A stretch of 64,000 bases of DNA from Microbacterium testaceum StLB037 (GTDB taxonomy: Bacteria > Actinomycetota > Actinomycetes > Actinomycetales > Microbacteriaceae). Under the pieces are notes generated by a model. That model was not told the origin of the DNA. It saw only the letters and a list, made by a program, of their open reading frames with translations, and did no database searches. Shown piece by piece: positions 1-7,758 of this stretch. The stretch lies in the NCBI RefSeq assembly GCF_000202635.1, contig NC_015125.1:248001-312000 (forward strand), in the 5' to 3' direction. The translations under genes and the position numbers were made by a program. How positions within the stretch are numbered: position 1 is the first letter of the stretch; each line of letters opens with the position of its first letter.

Positions 1-579
1 CTTGACCGTCTTGAACTTGCTCTTGTCCTTGTTCCCCTTCGGCAAGGAGACGTTGCCTTTGCGCGATGCCATGAGGACAAGGCGGCGACGCTCCTGCGGG
101 AGGCCGAACTCCGGGCCGTAGAGAGTGCCGAAGTCGACCTCATAGTCAAGCTCTTCAAGCTTTGCGACGAAGTTCTCGAACACAGGCATCTTGCCGAGAC
201 GAGTGACGTTCTCCATCGTCACGAACTCAGGGAGCGACTCTTCCACTAGTCGCGCGAAGTGCGATAGAAGATCCCAGTTCTCTTCATCTCGGGTATCGGC
301 TCCGCGACGATGACTTGAGAACGGTTGGCAGGGTGCGCACCCGGCCAGGAGACGAAGCTTGCCCTCTGGCCACAAGGCCTGAAGGTCAACGCCTTTGACG
401 TCGCCAACGTCCTTCAGGATGAACTGGGCCTTCAAGTTCTGTTCATACGGATACTGACAGGCAGGGTCGAGGTCTATCCCCGCGACGACGTCGATCCCAG
501 CCTGTTTGAGGCCGAGCGACAAGCCTCCGGCACCGCAGAACAGGTCGATGGCAGCGATCGTAGGCGACGGAGAACTCAC
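1..579 (-). CDS. C5-cytosine DNA methyltransferase, N-terminal part (cut by window edge)
   Basis: This enzyme transfers a methyl group from S-adenosylmethionine to carbon 5 of cytosine in a specific DNA sequence. The 193 visible residues carry motif I (DLFCGAGG, residues 12-19), motif IV CAPCQPFS with the catalytic Cys at residue 84, motif VI ENV (123-125) and the QERRR motif VIII near 162-166. The target-recognition domain lies beyond the window. The start is a GTG at 577-579; an in-frame stop lies one codon upstream of it, so no longer start is possible. It is the last visible gene of a minus-strand cassette after vsr, 95 bp downstream of it. The Vsr neighbour suggests an m5C mark that needs G:T repair. 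No restriction endonuclease is visible. Confidence 0.93.
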   Translation of the reverse strand, partial: MSSPSPTIAAIDLFCGAGGLSLGLKQAGIDVVAGIDLDPACQYPYEQNLKAQFILKDVGDVKGVDLQALWPEGKLRLLAGCAPCQPFSSHRRGADTRDEENWDLLSHFARLVEESLPEFVTMENVTRLGKMPVFENFVAKLEELDYEVDFGTLYGPEFGLPQERRRLVLMASRKGNVSLPKGNKDKSKFKTVK

Positions 580-674
580 GGATCATACGCTATCTGCTCG
601 ACGGCACGACGTCGACGGCGACACGTCCCTGTTGGGCGTGTCGGGCGGGGCGTGCTCGCTAGCCTAAACGAGCA

Positions 675-1118
675 TCAGGGAGCAGCCCGGTCGTTGGGCT
701 GGATGCGACTTGCGTTCACAGCTTGGATGATCTGGTCAGCGGCATGAGACGGCGTCTCGTGCTCCCAGAACCGCAGGACGAGCCAGCCGCGTGCCTCAAG
801 GTGAGTTGTCGTCTCCACGTCGCGAACCCGATTCCGTTCGATCTTCGCGCTCCAGTAGTCGAGATTCGTGGCGGGCATGCTGAAGTGCTGCGGGCAGCCG
901 TGCCAGTAGCAGCCGTCAATGAACACGGCGATCCGCACACGAGTGAACAGCATGTCTGCGGTGCGGCGAAGGTCCTTCTCTGGGCGCGCGTTCACTCGAT
1001 AGCGCAGGCCGGCTGCGTGCACGAGCCGTCGCACGGCAAGCTCGGCCTTTGTGTCGCGCCCTCGATTGCCTTGCATGGTCTTGCGCGCGGCGTCGCTGGA
1101 TGCCCACGGCGTGTACAT
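675..1118 (-). CDS. vsr: Very short patch repair endonuclease Vsr
   Basis: Vsr nicks DNA beside T:G mismatches that arise when 5-methylcytosine deaminates, and so starts repair to C:G. The 147-residue protein has the usual family length. It shows the early MQGNRGRDTKAE block (15-26), the acidic residue of TADMLF (Asp55, the probable metal ligand) and the FIDGCYWHGCP segment (66-76), which matches the catalytic and zinc-binding core of the family. It lies between a HEPN-like gene (9 bp upstream) and a C5 methyltransferase (95 bp downstream), the normal partner of a Vsr. Confidence 0.93.
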   Translation of the reverse strand: MYTPWASSDAARKTMQGNRGRDTKAELAVRRLVHAAGLRYRVNARPEKDLRRTADMLFTRVRIAVFIDGCYWHGCPQHFSMPATNLDYWSAKIERNRVRDVETTTHLEARGWLVLRFWEHETPSHAADQIIQAVNASRIQPNDRAAP

Positions 1119-1127
1119 GGCTCGAGA

Positions 1128-1697
1128 CTACGGCTCCCGCGTTGAAACGTCCGGTGATGCCTCGACACCCGCGATCTGGAGGAGGTACGTCAGGAGCGCG
1201 CCGGAGCCACTGACAATGTGGTCGCGGTCGAGGTCGACGCCGTCGAAGTCGGGATTGGTGTCGACGTTGACGCCGCCCCAGAAGCGATCGAGGGAGCGCA
1301 TGATCTCTTGCAGCTCCGCGAGTCTGTCGACGCTGACGTCGGCATCGGGGTCGACGATGAATCGTGCGAGCTCGTGCGCGATCTCGTGGCGGTGGGATCG
1401 GATCGCTTCGAGCGCGTCGACCTGTTTCTGGGTGAGCGCGTCGATCTGGATCAGCCAGTTCACGGACGCGTCGAATACGTTTCGGCCGAGAGTCAGCACG
1501 CTCTGCTCGTAGTGCTCCGAGTAGATCAGCCCATCTTCGGAGGAACCTTGGAGGAAAAAGCCTTTGACCTCATCCACGATGGCGGTCTTGACGAGCTCGT
1601 ATCCGGTGAGGAGGGCGCCGGCGCGAACGAGGGCGGCGACGACGTTGTCGGGTTGAATCTTGTCATGGAGCCTTTTGGCGTAGGCGTCATCAACCAT
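1128..1697 (-). CDS. HEPN-like hypothetical protein of the defence cassette
   Basis: I do not recognise a named family for this 189-residue, largely helical acidic protein. Residues 99-110 contain RHEIAH, which fits the R-x4-H pattern of the HEPN superfamily (Arg103, His108); many HEPN proteins are RNases or nucleotidyltransferase partners in toxin and abortive-infection systems. The ATG at 1697 is chosen because GAGAGGGGG lies just upstream and it starts 13 bp after the upstream Abi_C stop; a longer start would overlap that gene by more than 100 bp. Tight spacing on both sides suggests co-expression with the Abi_C and vsr genes. The HEPN assignment is an inference from one motif. Confidence 0.6.
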   Translation of the reverse strand: MVDDAYAKRLHDKIQPDNVVAALVRAGALLTGYELVKTAIVDEVKGFFLQGSSEDGLIYSEHYEQSVLTLGRNVFDASVNWLIQIDALTQKQVDALEAIRSHRHEIAHELARFIVDPDADVSVDRLAELQEIMRSLDRFWGGVNVDTNPDFDGVDLDRDHIVSGSGALLTYLLQIAGVEASPDVSTREP

Positions 1698-1710
1698 GGT
1701 CGCCCCCTCT

Positions 1711-2751
1711 CTACCCGTGTAGCAGGATGCGTCGTCTGCCGATCCTAGGACCGAAGTCGACGGTGACGACGGTCCCGTGTCGGGTGGTGGCCAATTCCAG
1801 GATCTGTCCTTCCCCAAACGTCTCGTGTCGGAGTGTCCCTCCGACGTCTGCCACCGCGGGCCTTCGCACGCCCAGCTCCTGTGGCGATATGGACGGCGCG
1901 CCGGCTTGGGCCTCCCAGCTCTCGATGAGGTAGACGACCGTGGGCAGCACGACTCCGACAGCCATTCGAGCGAGGGAGGGATCGACGAGATCGGATCCGC
2001 TGCGACCGTGTCCAGTTCCCCTGGCGTTTCGCAGCTCCCCCGCGCCGTTCAGGATGCTGGCGACGCCGCCGAGCAGACGTTTCGCGGCTCGCTCGTCTGG
2101 ACCAGCGCCGACCTGGCTCGGGTCCAGGCCGAGGTGAAGGAGCGTCTGCTTCACTAGGGCCGGTAAGTCGTGCTTCTCGTCGCTGTCGCCGGTGATCCCG
2201 AGGATGGTCTTGCAGGTGCTCTCGATCAGCTCCTTCGCCTGCCCGATCGCTGCCTCCGGGTCGGTGGCGTAGTCTCGCCGAATCCGTTCGACCTGTCGGC
2301 GCATCTCCGCGACATTGAGTCGCACGGCGGCGAACTCCGCCTCGGACAGCACGGTCCCATCCGGCAGGGTCGCCTCGACGTTGTCGTCTACGAACAGCCG
2401 GCTGTAGAGGTCCGGCTCGTTGAGGGCCAGCCAGGCGGGCAGGTCGATGAAGTCGGCGACCATCCCGAGTCTTGGGAAGCGAGTCTGGAGCTCCTGAGAA
2501 GGTGCTCGCGCGCCCCACGTCTCCTCCGCCCCGAGGAGCGTGGGGACCATGTCGTACACATGCCCGTCGTAGTCCTCGTCGTTGAACCGAAGTGATCGCA
2601 GCAGTCGTGGGTGTTTGTAGATCTGCTCCTTGGTGCCGGTCAGAAGCCCGATCTCGGTCCAGCGGCTGTCATCCATCTCGGCGATGAGGCACTTCCCGAT
2701 CGCGAGCTCGACAAGGTTCGCCGGCGCGTCCTGTCGCCATTGGGATGCCAT
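1711..2751 (-). CDS. Abortive-infection C-terminal (Abi_C) family protein with Tudor-like tail
   Basis: The 346-residue protein has three parts. Residues 1-150 are of unknown fold. Residues about 155-280 match the Abi_C domain of phage-exclusion proteins, with a helical AKELIESTCKTIL block, LLGGVASILNG and the hallmark RNARGTGHG at 241-249. Residues 303-346 hold a short beta-rich tail of the form H-x-TFGEGQ...VTVDFG...RILL, which resembles the Tudor/SH3-like C-terminus of UvrD/PcrA helicases. It is the first gene of the minus-strand cassette before the HEPN-like gene. No nuclease or helicase motif is visible, so the effector may be the HEPN-like partner. The family call is solid; the tail assignment is inference. 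Confidence 0.78.
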   Translation of the reverse strand: MASQWRQDAPANLVELAIGKCLIAEMDDSRWTEIGLLTGTKEQIYKHPRLLRSLRFNDEDYDGHVYDMVPTLLGAEETWGARAPSQELQTRFPRLGMVADFIDLPAWLALNEPDLYSRLFVDDNVEATLPDGTVLSEAEFAAVRLNVAEMRRQVERIRRDYATDPEAAIGQAKELIESTCKTILGITGDSDEKHDLPALVKQTLLHLGLDPSQVGAGPDERAAKRLLGGVASILNGAGELRNARGTGHGRSGSDLVDPSLARMAVGVVLPTVVYLIESWEAQAGAPSISPQELGVRRPAVADVGGTLRHETFGEGQILELATTRHGTVVTVDFGPRIGRRRILLHG

Positions 2752-2798
2752 GTCCTCACTCTATGAATCTCCGCAGCTCCCGACACCCAGCTCGCCCT

Positions 2799-3140
2799 TC
2801 AACCCGTCAGCTCGCGCTGAGGAGTTGCGTCTCGCAATGGTGGCCTCCCGGATGCGACGCGGATCAGGAGGATCAGGCTCACCGGGCCCACGACGAGGAA
2901 CTTCAACGCGTTCCAGCAGAAGAGCAGTACGAGCAGGTTGAGCCAGCCGAGGCCATTGCCCGCGATGAGGCCGACGCAGACGCTGGCCGCGAGCAGGTAC
3001 GGGACGGCCAGGAACATCGCTGGGATGCCCCACTTCAGTCCGCGCCGGGTGCGGATCAGGTCGAGCAGGATGTTGGTGGGCATGTAGCGCCGCATGAGAT
3101 AGCGGGTGTGGACGCTCATGACCCAAAGCATGCGAAGCAT
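2799..3140 (-). CDS. Small membrane protein, mobile-element associated, unknown function
   Basis: The 113-residue protein has a basic N-terminus containing YMPTN and RRGLKWG, then two hydrophobic stretches (about 39-61 and 66-92) that look like membrane helices, and a polar tail. I have seen similar small proteins in actinobacterial conjugative elements, but no function is known to me. The start at 3140 is preferred because GAGAGG lies 8 bp upstream; internal Met codons at residues 4, 8, 16 and 20 are alternatives. It lies between the defence cassette and the transfer-gene remnants, as expected for element cargo. Confidence 0.6.
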   Translation of the reverse strand: MLRMLWVMSVHTRYLMRRYMPTNILLDLIRTRRGLKWGIPAMFLAVPYLLAASVCVGLIAGNGLGWLNLLVLLFCWNALKFLVVGPVSLILLIRVASGRPPLRDATPQRELTG

Positions 3141-3330
3141 AGCCGTGGCCTCTCATCAGACGTGTCTCTCCGTCGAGGAGGCAGATCATGATGAGTGGCC
3201 CCGAAGGGACTGTCCCGAAGGACCTGCGCGATGTGGAACGCTGCCTCGCGCTCAGGGTACGCCGCACCGGAGACATCCGTAAGGGGCCCGCTCCCCCGGA
3301 TGCGGTGCCCATGGGCCACGATCGCAGCGC

Positions 3331-3939
3331 TTAGGCCTTCTTGGCAAGTTCGAGGAGCTTGCGGATGGCGGTATGGCTGTGGCGTCCGATCATGTATCCG
3401 GCGAGGTCGCCGGGGTCCAGTTCGCCGATGTCGCGGAGCCGGCGGAGATCGCGGAGGGCGTCGCGTTTGCCGTAGTCGTCGTGCCAGCTGTTGTTTCCGA
3501 TCCGGTCGATGCTCTCGTACAGGCTGATCGCTTCGGCGGACAGCGCGGGGGTGAGCTCATCCTTGGTGTCGAAGTGGACGGCGTGGTGGTGGCGCGCCCA
3601 CCCGCTGAGGTCGTCGGAACCGAACTCGAGGATGAAAGCGTGCGCGGCGCGTCCGGGGTTCATTGCGGCGAGGTCGTCGAGGGACGGCCAGAAATGGACT
3701 TCCACCGCGGGGCCGGAAGTCGCCGCGGCTGAGGACTTACGCGTCCGGTAAGGACGTTTCCCCCAGTCGTCCGGAAGCTGATCCTTGGTGCTCGCGATCC
3801 CTATGACCGGTCGTCGGATCTGCGCGGCGAGTTCAGTTGCTAGTTCCACCGTCTCGTCGGCGCGGGCGGAGTGCGGCTGATCGGAAACCCAGGGGACGTA
3901 GATGAATCGAGGGAAGGTGGCGCCGCCGGGATCGGTCAT
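3331..3939 (-). CDS. Hypothetical protein, element cargo
   Basis: This 202-residue soluble protein is not recognised. It begins with FIYVPWVSDQPHSARADE, carries an alternating strand/helix pattern and an acidic middle (residues 85-145), and ends in a basic helical segment (GRHSHTAIRKLLELAKKA). There is no signal peptide and no membrane segment. It lies 30 bp upstream of the relaxase remnant and 190 bp from the small membrane protein, all on the same strand, which fits cargo of the decayed integrative element. No catalytic motif is evident. Confidence 0.55.
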   Translation of the reverse strand: MTDPGGATFPRFIYVPWVSDQPHSARADETVELATELAAQIRRPVIGIASTKDQLPDDWGKRPYRTRKSSAAATSGPAVEVHFWPSLDDLAAMNPGRAAHAFILEFGSDDLSGWARHHHAVHFDTKDELTPALSAEAISLYESIDRIGNNSWHDDYGKRDALRDLRRLRDIGELDPGDLAGYMIGRHSHTAIRKLLELAKKA

Positions 3940-3969
3940 GATGCCGAGAGTACGCGCAGCCTCCGACCT

Positions 3970-5079
3970 TCAGAGCCTGGGCTGGGCGCGGGAGGGGGCC
4001 GGTCGGATGGGCGGATCTGCTGGCACGCGCACCGGATCGGCAAGCTTCTGTGCGCGGCCGAGTGCAGCGGAGGCCCGGCCCGCGTCAATTCTCTGCGTGT
4101 CACTCTGGGCGGGTGAGCCCAGGGGCAGCTGCCCGGTGATGGCGTATCGGTCGCGGTAGGCGGCGACGGTGAGCAGGCATCGTCTCCACGCCTTGCGTGT
4201 CTGGGGGTGCTCGGGCGGGCGGCTGAGATGTGCGGTCCAGCTCTGCCCGTCCGCGAGTGCGGCGTCGAGGAGCGCGTGCGCGCGTGACTCGATGAGGGCT
4301 TGCCGCTCGGTGAGCGCGTCTGCCATTTCACGATCGATGACGCCGGTTGCTTCGGGGATCAGGCCGGCGATCAGGCGAGGGGTGTTGCGGGTGCGGCCTG
4401 CCCCGGAGGGTCGAGAGGTGGCTCGCGCGACCCGGTGGTGGAGGACCGCGGCGATGTCGTCGGCGTCGCCGAATGCTCGCGCCCGGACGAGTGCTGGCAG
4501 CAGGGACTGGACGTTGTGGTTGTCAGCTTCGGCTCGCCTGAGTTCGGCGGTTAGCGGTCCGAACGCGGGCGAGGCGATCGCGTCGTCTGCTTCTTCGGGA
4601 GTGAGTCCGGAGGCCTGGATGAGGCGTTCCCAGCGGTCGCGCTGGGCTGCGGCGGCGAGCGTCTCGTACTCTGCCGCTAGCTGAGCGACGCCCGTCCAGT
4701 TACCCTGCTCGGCGATGATCGTCTCGTGCGCGGAGAGCTGCGCGCCGGTGTGCTGGAGGATCTCAGCGATGATGCTGCGTCCGGTGGCGCTGCTGGGAAT
4801 GTCGTCGTGGGCGGCGTCGGGGCGGTCTGTGGCGATGTAGGCGTGGTTGGCGTGGGAGCCGCGGGTCATGGCGACGTAGAAGTTCTCCCGGATCGTCGAT
4901 GTGCCGGCCAGGACGTGTGATGCGTCTACCGTGACGCCCTGGGCCCGGTGCGAGGTGACGGCGTAGCCGAGCTCGAGATGTTCCGCCACGTACCCGGATG
5001 GGACAACGACACAGCCGCCTTTGCTCCACCGGCGTTGCCACTGCGGTGAGTACCGTCTCCGGTACCGGATTGTCGTCAC
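3970..5079 (-). pseudogene. Relaxase/helicase (TraA/MobF-like) C-terminal remnant
   Basis: The frame encodes the C-terminal end of a conjugative relaxase-helicase. Residues 38-53 (GYAVTSHRAQGVTVDA) and 67-82 (FYVAMTRGSHANHAYI) match helicase motifs V and VI of the TraA/MobF and RecD family, followed by the long helical tail typical of these proteins. Full-length family members exceed 1000 residues, with an N-terminal HUH relaxase domain and Walker motifs. Here only 369 residues remain, and upstream of 5079 the reading frames lose similarity. It is best read as a 5'-truncated relic of a conjugative element. Whether the remaining frame is still expressed cannot be judged. Confidence 0.75.
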
Positions 5080-5589
5080 CTGCGGGCTGGTTCACGTCCG
5101 CCGTGGCAACCCGGCCGCTCGACTCGCGTCGTGAATCGTTTCCCCGTTGGTGTCGGGCGCCGCCGCGCAGGCAGCCGGAAGGCGCTCGCCGGGCGACCTG
5201 CCAGGCGGCCCCCATGCGCGCCCGGCTTCTGGCGGTGCTCATCGCCGCGATCACCCTCGCGCGTCCACGGAGACTGCGGCTGTGGATCGTTCGCGTGAGA
5301 CCTGCTTGTGCGCCCCGGCGGCCTCGGCAGTCGTGGGCGACAGGACGCCGAACGCACGGAAAGTACCATTCACGGTTCCGTATCTGACAGCTGGAGCACC
5401 CCAGGCGAACGACTGGTCGGGCGCGAACGGTCAAATGACGCGAGGAGTACTGCACGCGCCGTGGGGGCTATGAATCCTCGTGCTTCTGCGAACCACGGCG
5501 TTTGACACTTGCTCAGCTCGCATACCCGACAAACAGAAGGACTCTTCGTGCGCCCACCAATCTCGCGCCGCCCCGATGGAGCGCCCCCG
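5080..5589. other. No intact gene; decayed element DNA
   Basis: Every reading frame across this 510-bp stretch is arginine/proline-rich and shows no recognisable domain. It probably holds scrambled remains of the 5' part of the relaxase gene plus unrelated element DNA. No promoter, terminator or tRNA was seen. Confidence 0.5.
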
Positions 5590-5745
5590 CGTAAACGATC
5601 GACAGTAGCCGTGCTTCTCGCCGTCGGACTCGTCGCCGCATCGCTGACAACGAGGACATCGCCCGCGTTGACCCGTTCGACGACCGGACCACTGCGGATC
5701 TCCGCGGCCCCGTCTCGGATGACCACCAGCTTCACGTTCAGCGTT
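5590..5745 (-). pseudogene. Possible AraC-type regulator N-terminal remnant
   Basis: Read on the minus strand from about 5744, the sequence encodes a short stretch beginning LNVKLVVIRDGAAEIRSG and continuing VERVNAGDVLVV. This has the look of the cupin-like arm of AraC-family regulators found on actinobacterial mobile elements. The similarity ends after about 50 residues, and no helix-turn-helix domain follows. A stop codon precedes it immediately. It is a fragment at best and may be coincidental. Confidence 0.3.
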
Positions 5746-5799
5746 CACACGGCAGCTGTCAATTGCAACGTTTCCGCACCGCTCTACAACTTCAGCCTG

Positions 5800-6030
5800 G
5801 TGCAGTCAGGGCTCCGCCATACCGGCGCCACATGGATGGCCGACGCCGGCGTCCCGCTGCACGTGCTCCAGGAGATCCTCGGACACGCGTCGATGGAGAC
5901 CACCCGCGGCTACCTCCACCCCGACGACCGCCACCTCGCCTCCGCCGCCGAACAAGCCAGCGCGTTTCTCTCCCCCGCCGGGCAGCGACACCGTGCCCAG
6001 AGCAGCACGCCCCCAACTCGTAGTGTCTGA
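5800..6030 (+). pseudogene. Tyrosine recombinase (integrase) C-terminal remnant
   Basis: From about 5806 the frame encodes the C-terminal catalytic end of a phage/ICE integrase: GLRHTGATWMADAGV (box II with the conserved Arg), then LGHASMETTRGYLHPD, which supplies the conserved His of LGHAS and the tyrosine nucleophile (codon at 5911-5913). The His that normally precedes GLRHT is Ser, and everything upstream (core-binding domain, box I Arg) is absent, so this is a non-functional tail. It points at the tRNA-Pro 3' end 275 bp downstream, the usual position for an integrase next to its attachment site. Confidence 0.8.
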
Positions 6031-6267
6031 GTGACCGGGTGGTCGTCGCAGAAGCCTTGGTCCCCTTTTGGTCCCCTTATCCACAGATCGACGCGGTCAG
6101 GTCGTCCGAGAGAGCTATGGCCGAACTCCCCACGTCGAAGGGAGCGGCGCATTGCGGCGAGGAGAGAAGCCGGGAGGCTCATCGAATCCGGCTCGAGAAA
6201 AATCTTCTCACCAGGCATTTCAGCGCCGTCTGCCCCAGCCGGACCGCGGCCTGCATGTGGCAACGAC

Positions 6268-6295
6268 AAAGGGCCCGCCATCAGGCGGACCCTTT
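6268..6295 (-). terminator. Hairpin downstream of tRNA-Pro
   Basis: On the minus strand AAAGGGTCCGCC and GGCGGGCCCTTT form a 12-bp stem with one G-T pair and a TGAT loop. It begins 10 bp past the tRNA 3' end. Only a short T run follows, so it may be a stability or termination hairpin. The 6031-6267 segment beyond it holds no gene; a direct repeat of TTGGTCCCCTTTTGGTCCCC type is visible near 6058-6080. Confidence 0.65.
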
Positions 6296-6304
6296 CTCAT
6301 TCCG

Positions 6305-6378
<74 letters not shown>

Positions 6379-6403
6379 TCGCCCGCGAGCGGGCAACTCC
6401 CCT

Positions 6404-6409
6404 ATATTA
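6404..6409 (-). promoter_or_regulatory. Candidate -10 of the tRNA-Pro promoter
   Basis: TAATAT on the minus strand lies 26 bp before the tRNA 5' end in an otherwise GC-rich stretch. A weak TTCGCG about 18 bp upstream could be the -35. A small palindrome (CGCCCGCGAGCGGGC) lies between the -10 and the tRNA. Confidence 0.45.
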
Positions 6410-6511
6410 GCCGCTCCTCGACCGCGCCGCGAACCGGCCGCACCCCGGGCGTGTGCGGGAGCTCCTCGGCAATCCCTTGCCGGTGTCGGACCCCCTCACT
6501 ACCCTCGCCGC

Positions 6512-7090
6512 ATGAGCATCGAGATCCTCCCCGCGACCGGTGACCGCTTCGACGATGCCGAGGTCGCGCTCGACAGCGGCGACGGTCCGGAGTGCCAATG
6601 CCAGTGGTGGCTCCTCCCCAACGGCCCGTGGAAAGAGGCATCCATCGACGAACGCACCGAGCTCTTCCGCACTGAACTCGACGGCGCCCGGCCGCCGGGA
6701 CTCATCGCCTACATCGACGGCGAGCCCGCCGGCTGGGTGCGCGTCGGACCCCGCACCACCCAACCGCGCCTCGCCCGCACGCGCGACGTCACCGCCTCGA
6801 CCACGGAGCCGCTCGATGCCGACGACGTGTGGGCCGTCTCGTGCTTCGTCGTCCGCAAAGAGCACCGCGGCAAGGGCCTGACGGCTCGACTCCTGGATGC
6901 CGCCGTCTCCACCGCCCGCGACGGCGGCGCGCGCGTGGTCGAGGGGTACCCTCTCGATCCGACCGCCGCGAAGCGATCGTCGAACCAGCTCTTCCGCGGC
7001 ACCGTGTCGGTGTTCGAGGCCGCGGGCTTCGACATCGTCGACCGCCCCAAGCCCGACCGCGCCCTGGTCTCGCTCACGCTCCGCGACTGA
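6512..7090 (+). CDS. GNAT family N-acetyltransferase
   Basis: A 192-residue acyl-CoA dependent N-acetyltransferase; the substrate is unknown. The acetyl-CoA pyrophosphate-binding motif A appears as RKEHRGKGL, preceded by the strand VSCFVV. The C-terminal segment VFEAAGFDIV is the usual final motif of the fold. The N-terminal region has an unusual CQCQWW cluster (about residues 28-33), which recurs in a subfamily of small-molecule acetyltransferases. The ATG at 6512 is chosen because any longer start would run through the tRNA gene. It is the first core gene to the right of the integration boundary and is followed 42 bp later by the S4 protein gene. Confidence 0.85.
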   Translation: MSIEILPATGDRFDDAEVALDSGDGPECQCQWWLLPNGPWKEASIDERTELFRTELDGARPPGLIAYIDGEPAGWVRVGPRTTQPRLARTRDVTASTTEPLDADDVWAVSCFVVRKEHRGKGLTARLLDAAVSTARDGGARVVEGYPLDPTAAKRSSNQLFRGTVSVFEAAGFDIVDRPKPDRALVSLTLRD

Positions 7091-7132
7091 GCGCCCGTCC
7101 TACGATGGAGGTTCGCCGACGAAAGACCTGAC

Positions 7133-7516
7133 ATGACGGATGCCACGACCACCGCGCGCGTCGACGCCTGGCTGTGGGCGGTCCGGGTCTACAAGACGCG
7201 GTCGGCCGCGACCACCGCGTGCCGCGCGGGGCATGTCCGCGTCAACGGTGAACGTGCGAAGGCTGCGCAGCCCGTGCGGCCGGGAGACGAACTGCGCGTG
7301 CGGATCCAGGGGTTCGACCGCATCCTCGTCGTGAGGAAGACGATCGCGAAGCGCGTCGGGGCAGCTCTCGTCGCCGAGGCGCTCGACGACCGCACTCCCC
7401 CGCCTCCACCGCGCGAGAGCATGCCATTCGTCCCGGTCCGCGACCGCGGTGCGGGTCGCCCGACGAAGCGCGACCGCCGCGACATCGAGAAGCTCCGCGG
7501 CCGCGACCTCGATTGA
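7133..7516 (+). CDS. S4 RNA-binding protein, Hsp15/HslR type
   Basis: A 127-residue RNA-binding protein. The first 60 residues form an S4 domain (RVDAWLWAVRVYKTRSAATT, then AGHVRVNG), the fold that binds structured RNA in Hsp15 and ribosomal protein S4. The C-terminal half is basic and proline-rich and ends in a conserved RPTKRDRRDIE segment. Escherichia coli Hsp15 recognises stalled 50S subunits with bound peptidyl-tRNA; a similar ribosome-rescue role is plausible here but is not shown by the sequence. Confidence 0.85.
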   Translation: MTDATTTARVDAWLWAVRVYKTRSAATTACRAGHVRVNGERAKAAQPVRPGDELRVRIQGFDRILVVRKTIAKRVGAALVAEALDDRTPPPPPRESMPFVPVRDRGAGRPTKRDRRDIEKLRGRDLD

Positions 7517-7610
7517 CGCCGTCACCCCACCAGGGTTGTGCACCGGCCGGCGTAGCGCGCCGGCGCCCGTGACGCGTTCCGCCGTGTGACGAGCGGAGGG
7601 CAAGGGATGC

Positions 7611-7661
7611 GCGGAGGACGAACCGCGCGTCAGGATCCTCCGCCGGTCCCCCGTCCTCCGC
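7611..7661. terminator. Inverted repeat between convergent genes
   Basis: Arms GCGGAGGACG (7611-7620) and CGTCCTCCGC (7652-7661) are perfectly complementary over 10 bp with a 31-nt loop. They lie in the 242-bp gap between the convergent S4 and NUDIX genes, so they could terminate both. No T run is present. Nothing else was seen in the gap. Confidence 0.3.
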
Positions 7662-7758
7662 TGATCACGGCCCCACGCCCGCGCCCTCGCTCAGACCGTC
7701 CCTCGCGGACTACGGTCCGATGGCGGCCAGCCGAAGGGCGAATGACACACCGGGCCTC

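Noticed and set aside
5370..5735. A 121-codon minus-strand frame considered as an intact regulator gene
   Set aside because: Only the first 45 residues look like a cupin arm; the rest has no similarity and no helix-turn-helix, so it is listed as a remnant only.
6031..6304. Search for a second copy of the tRNA-Pro 3' end as an attachment site within the window
   Set aside because: No duplicate longer than a few bases was seen between 1 and 6304; the other end of the element must lie outside the window.
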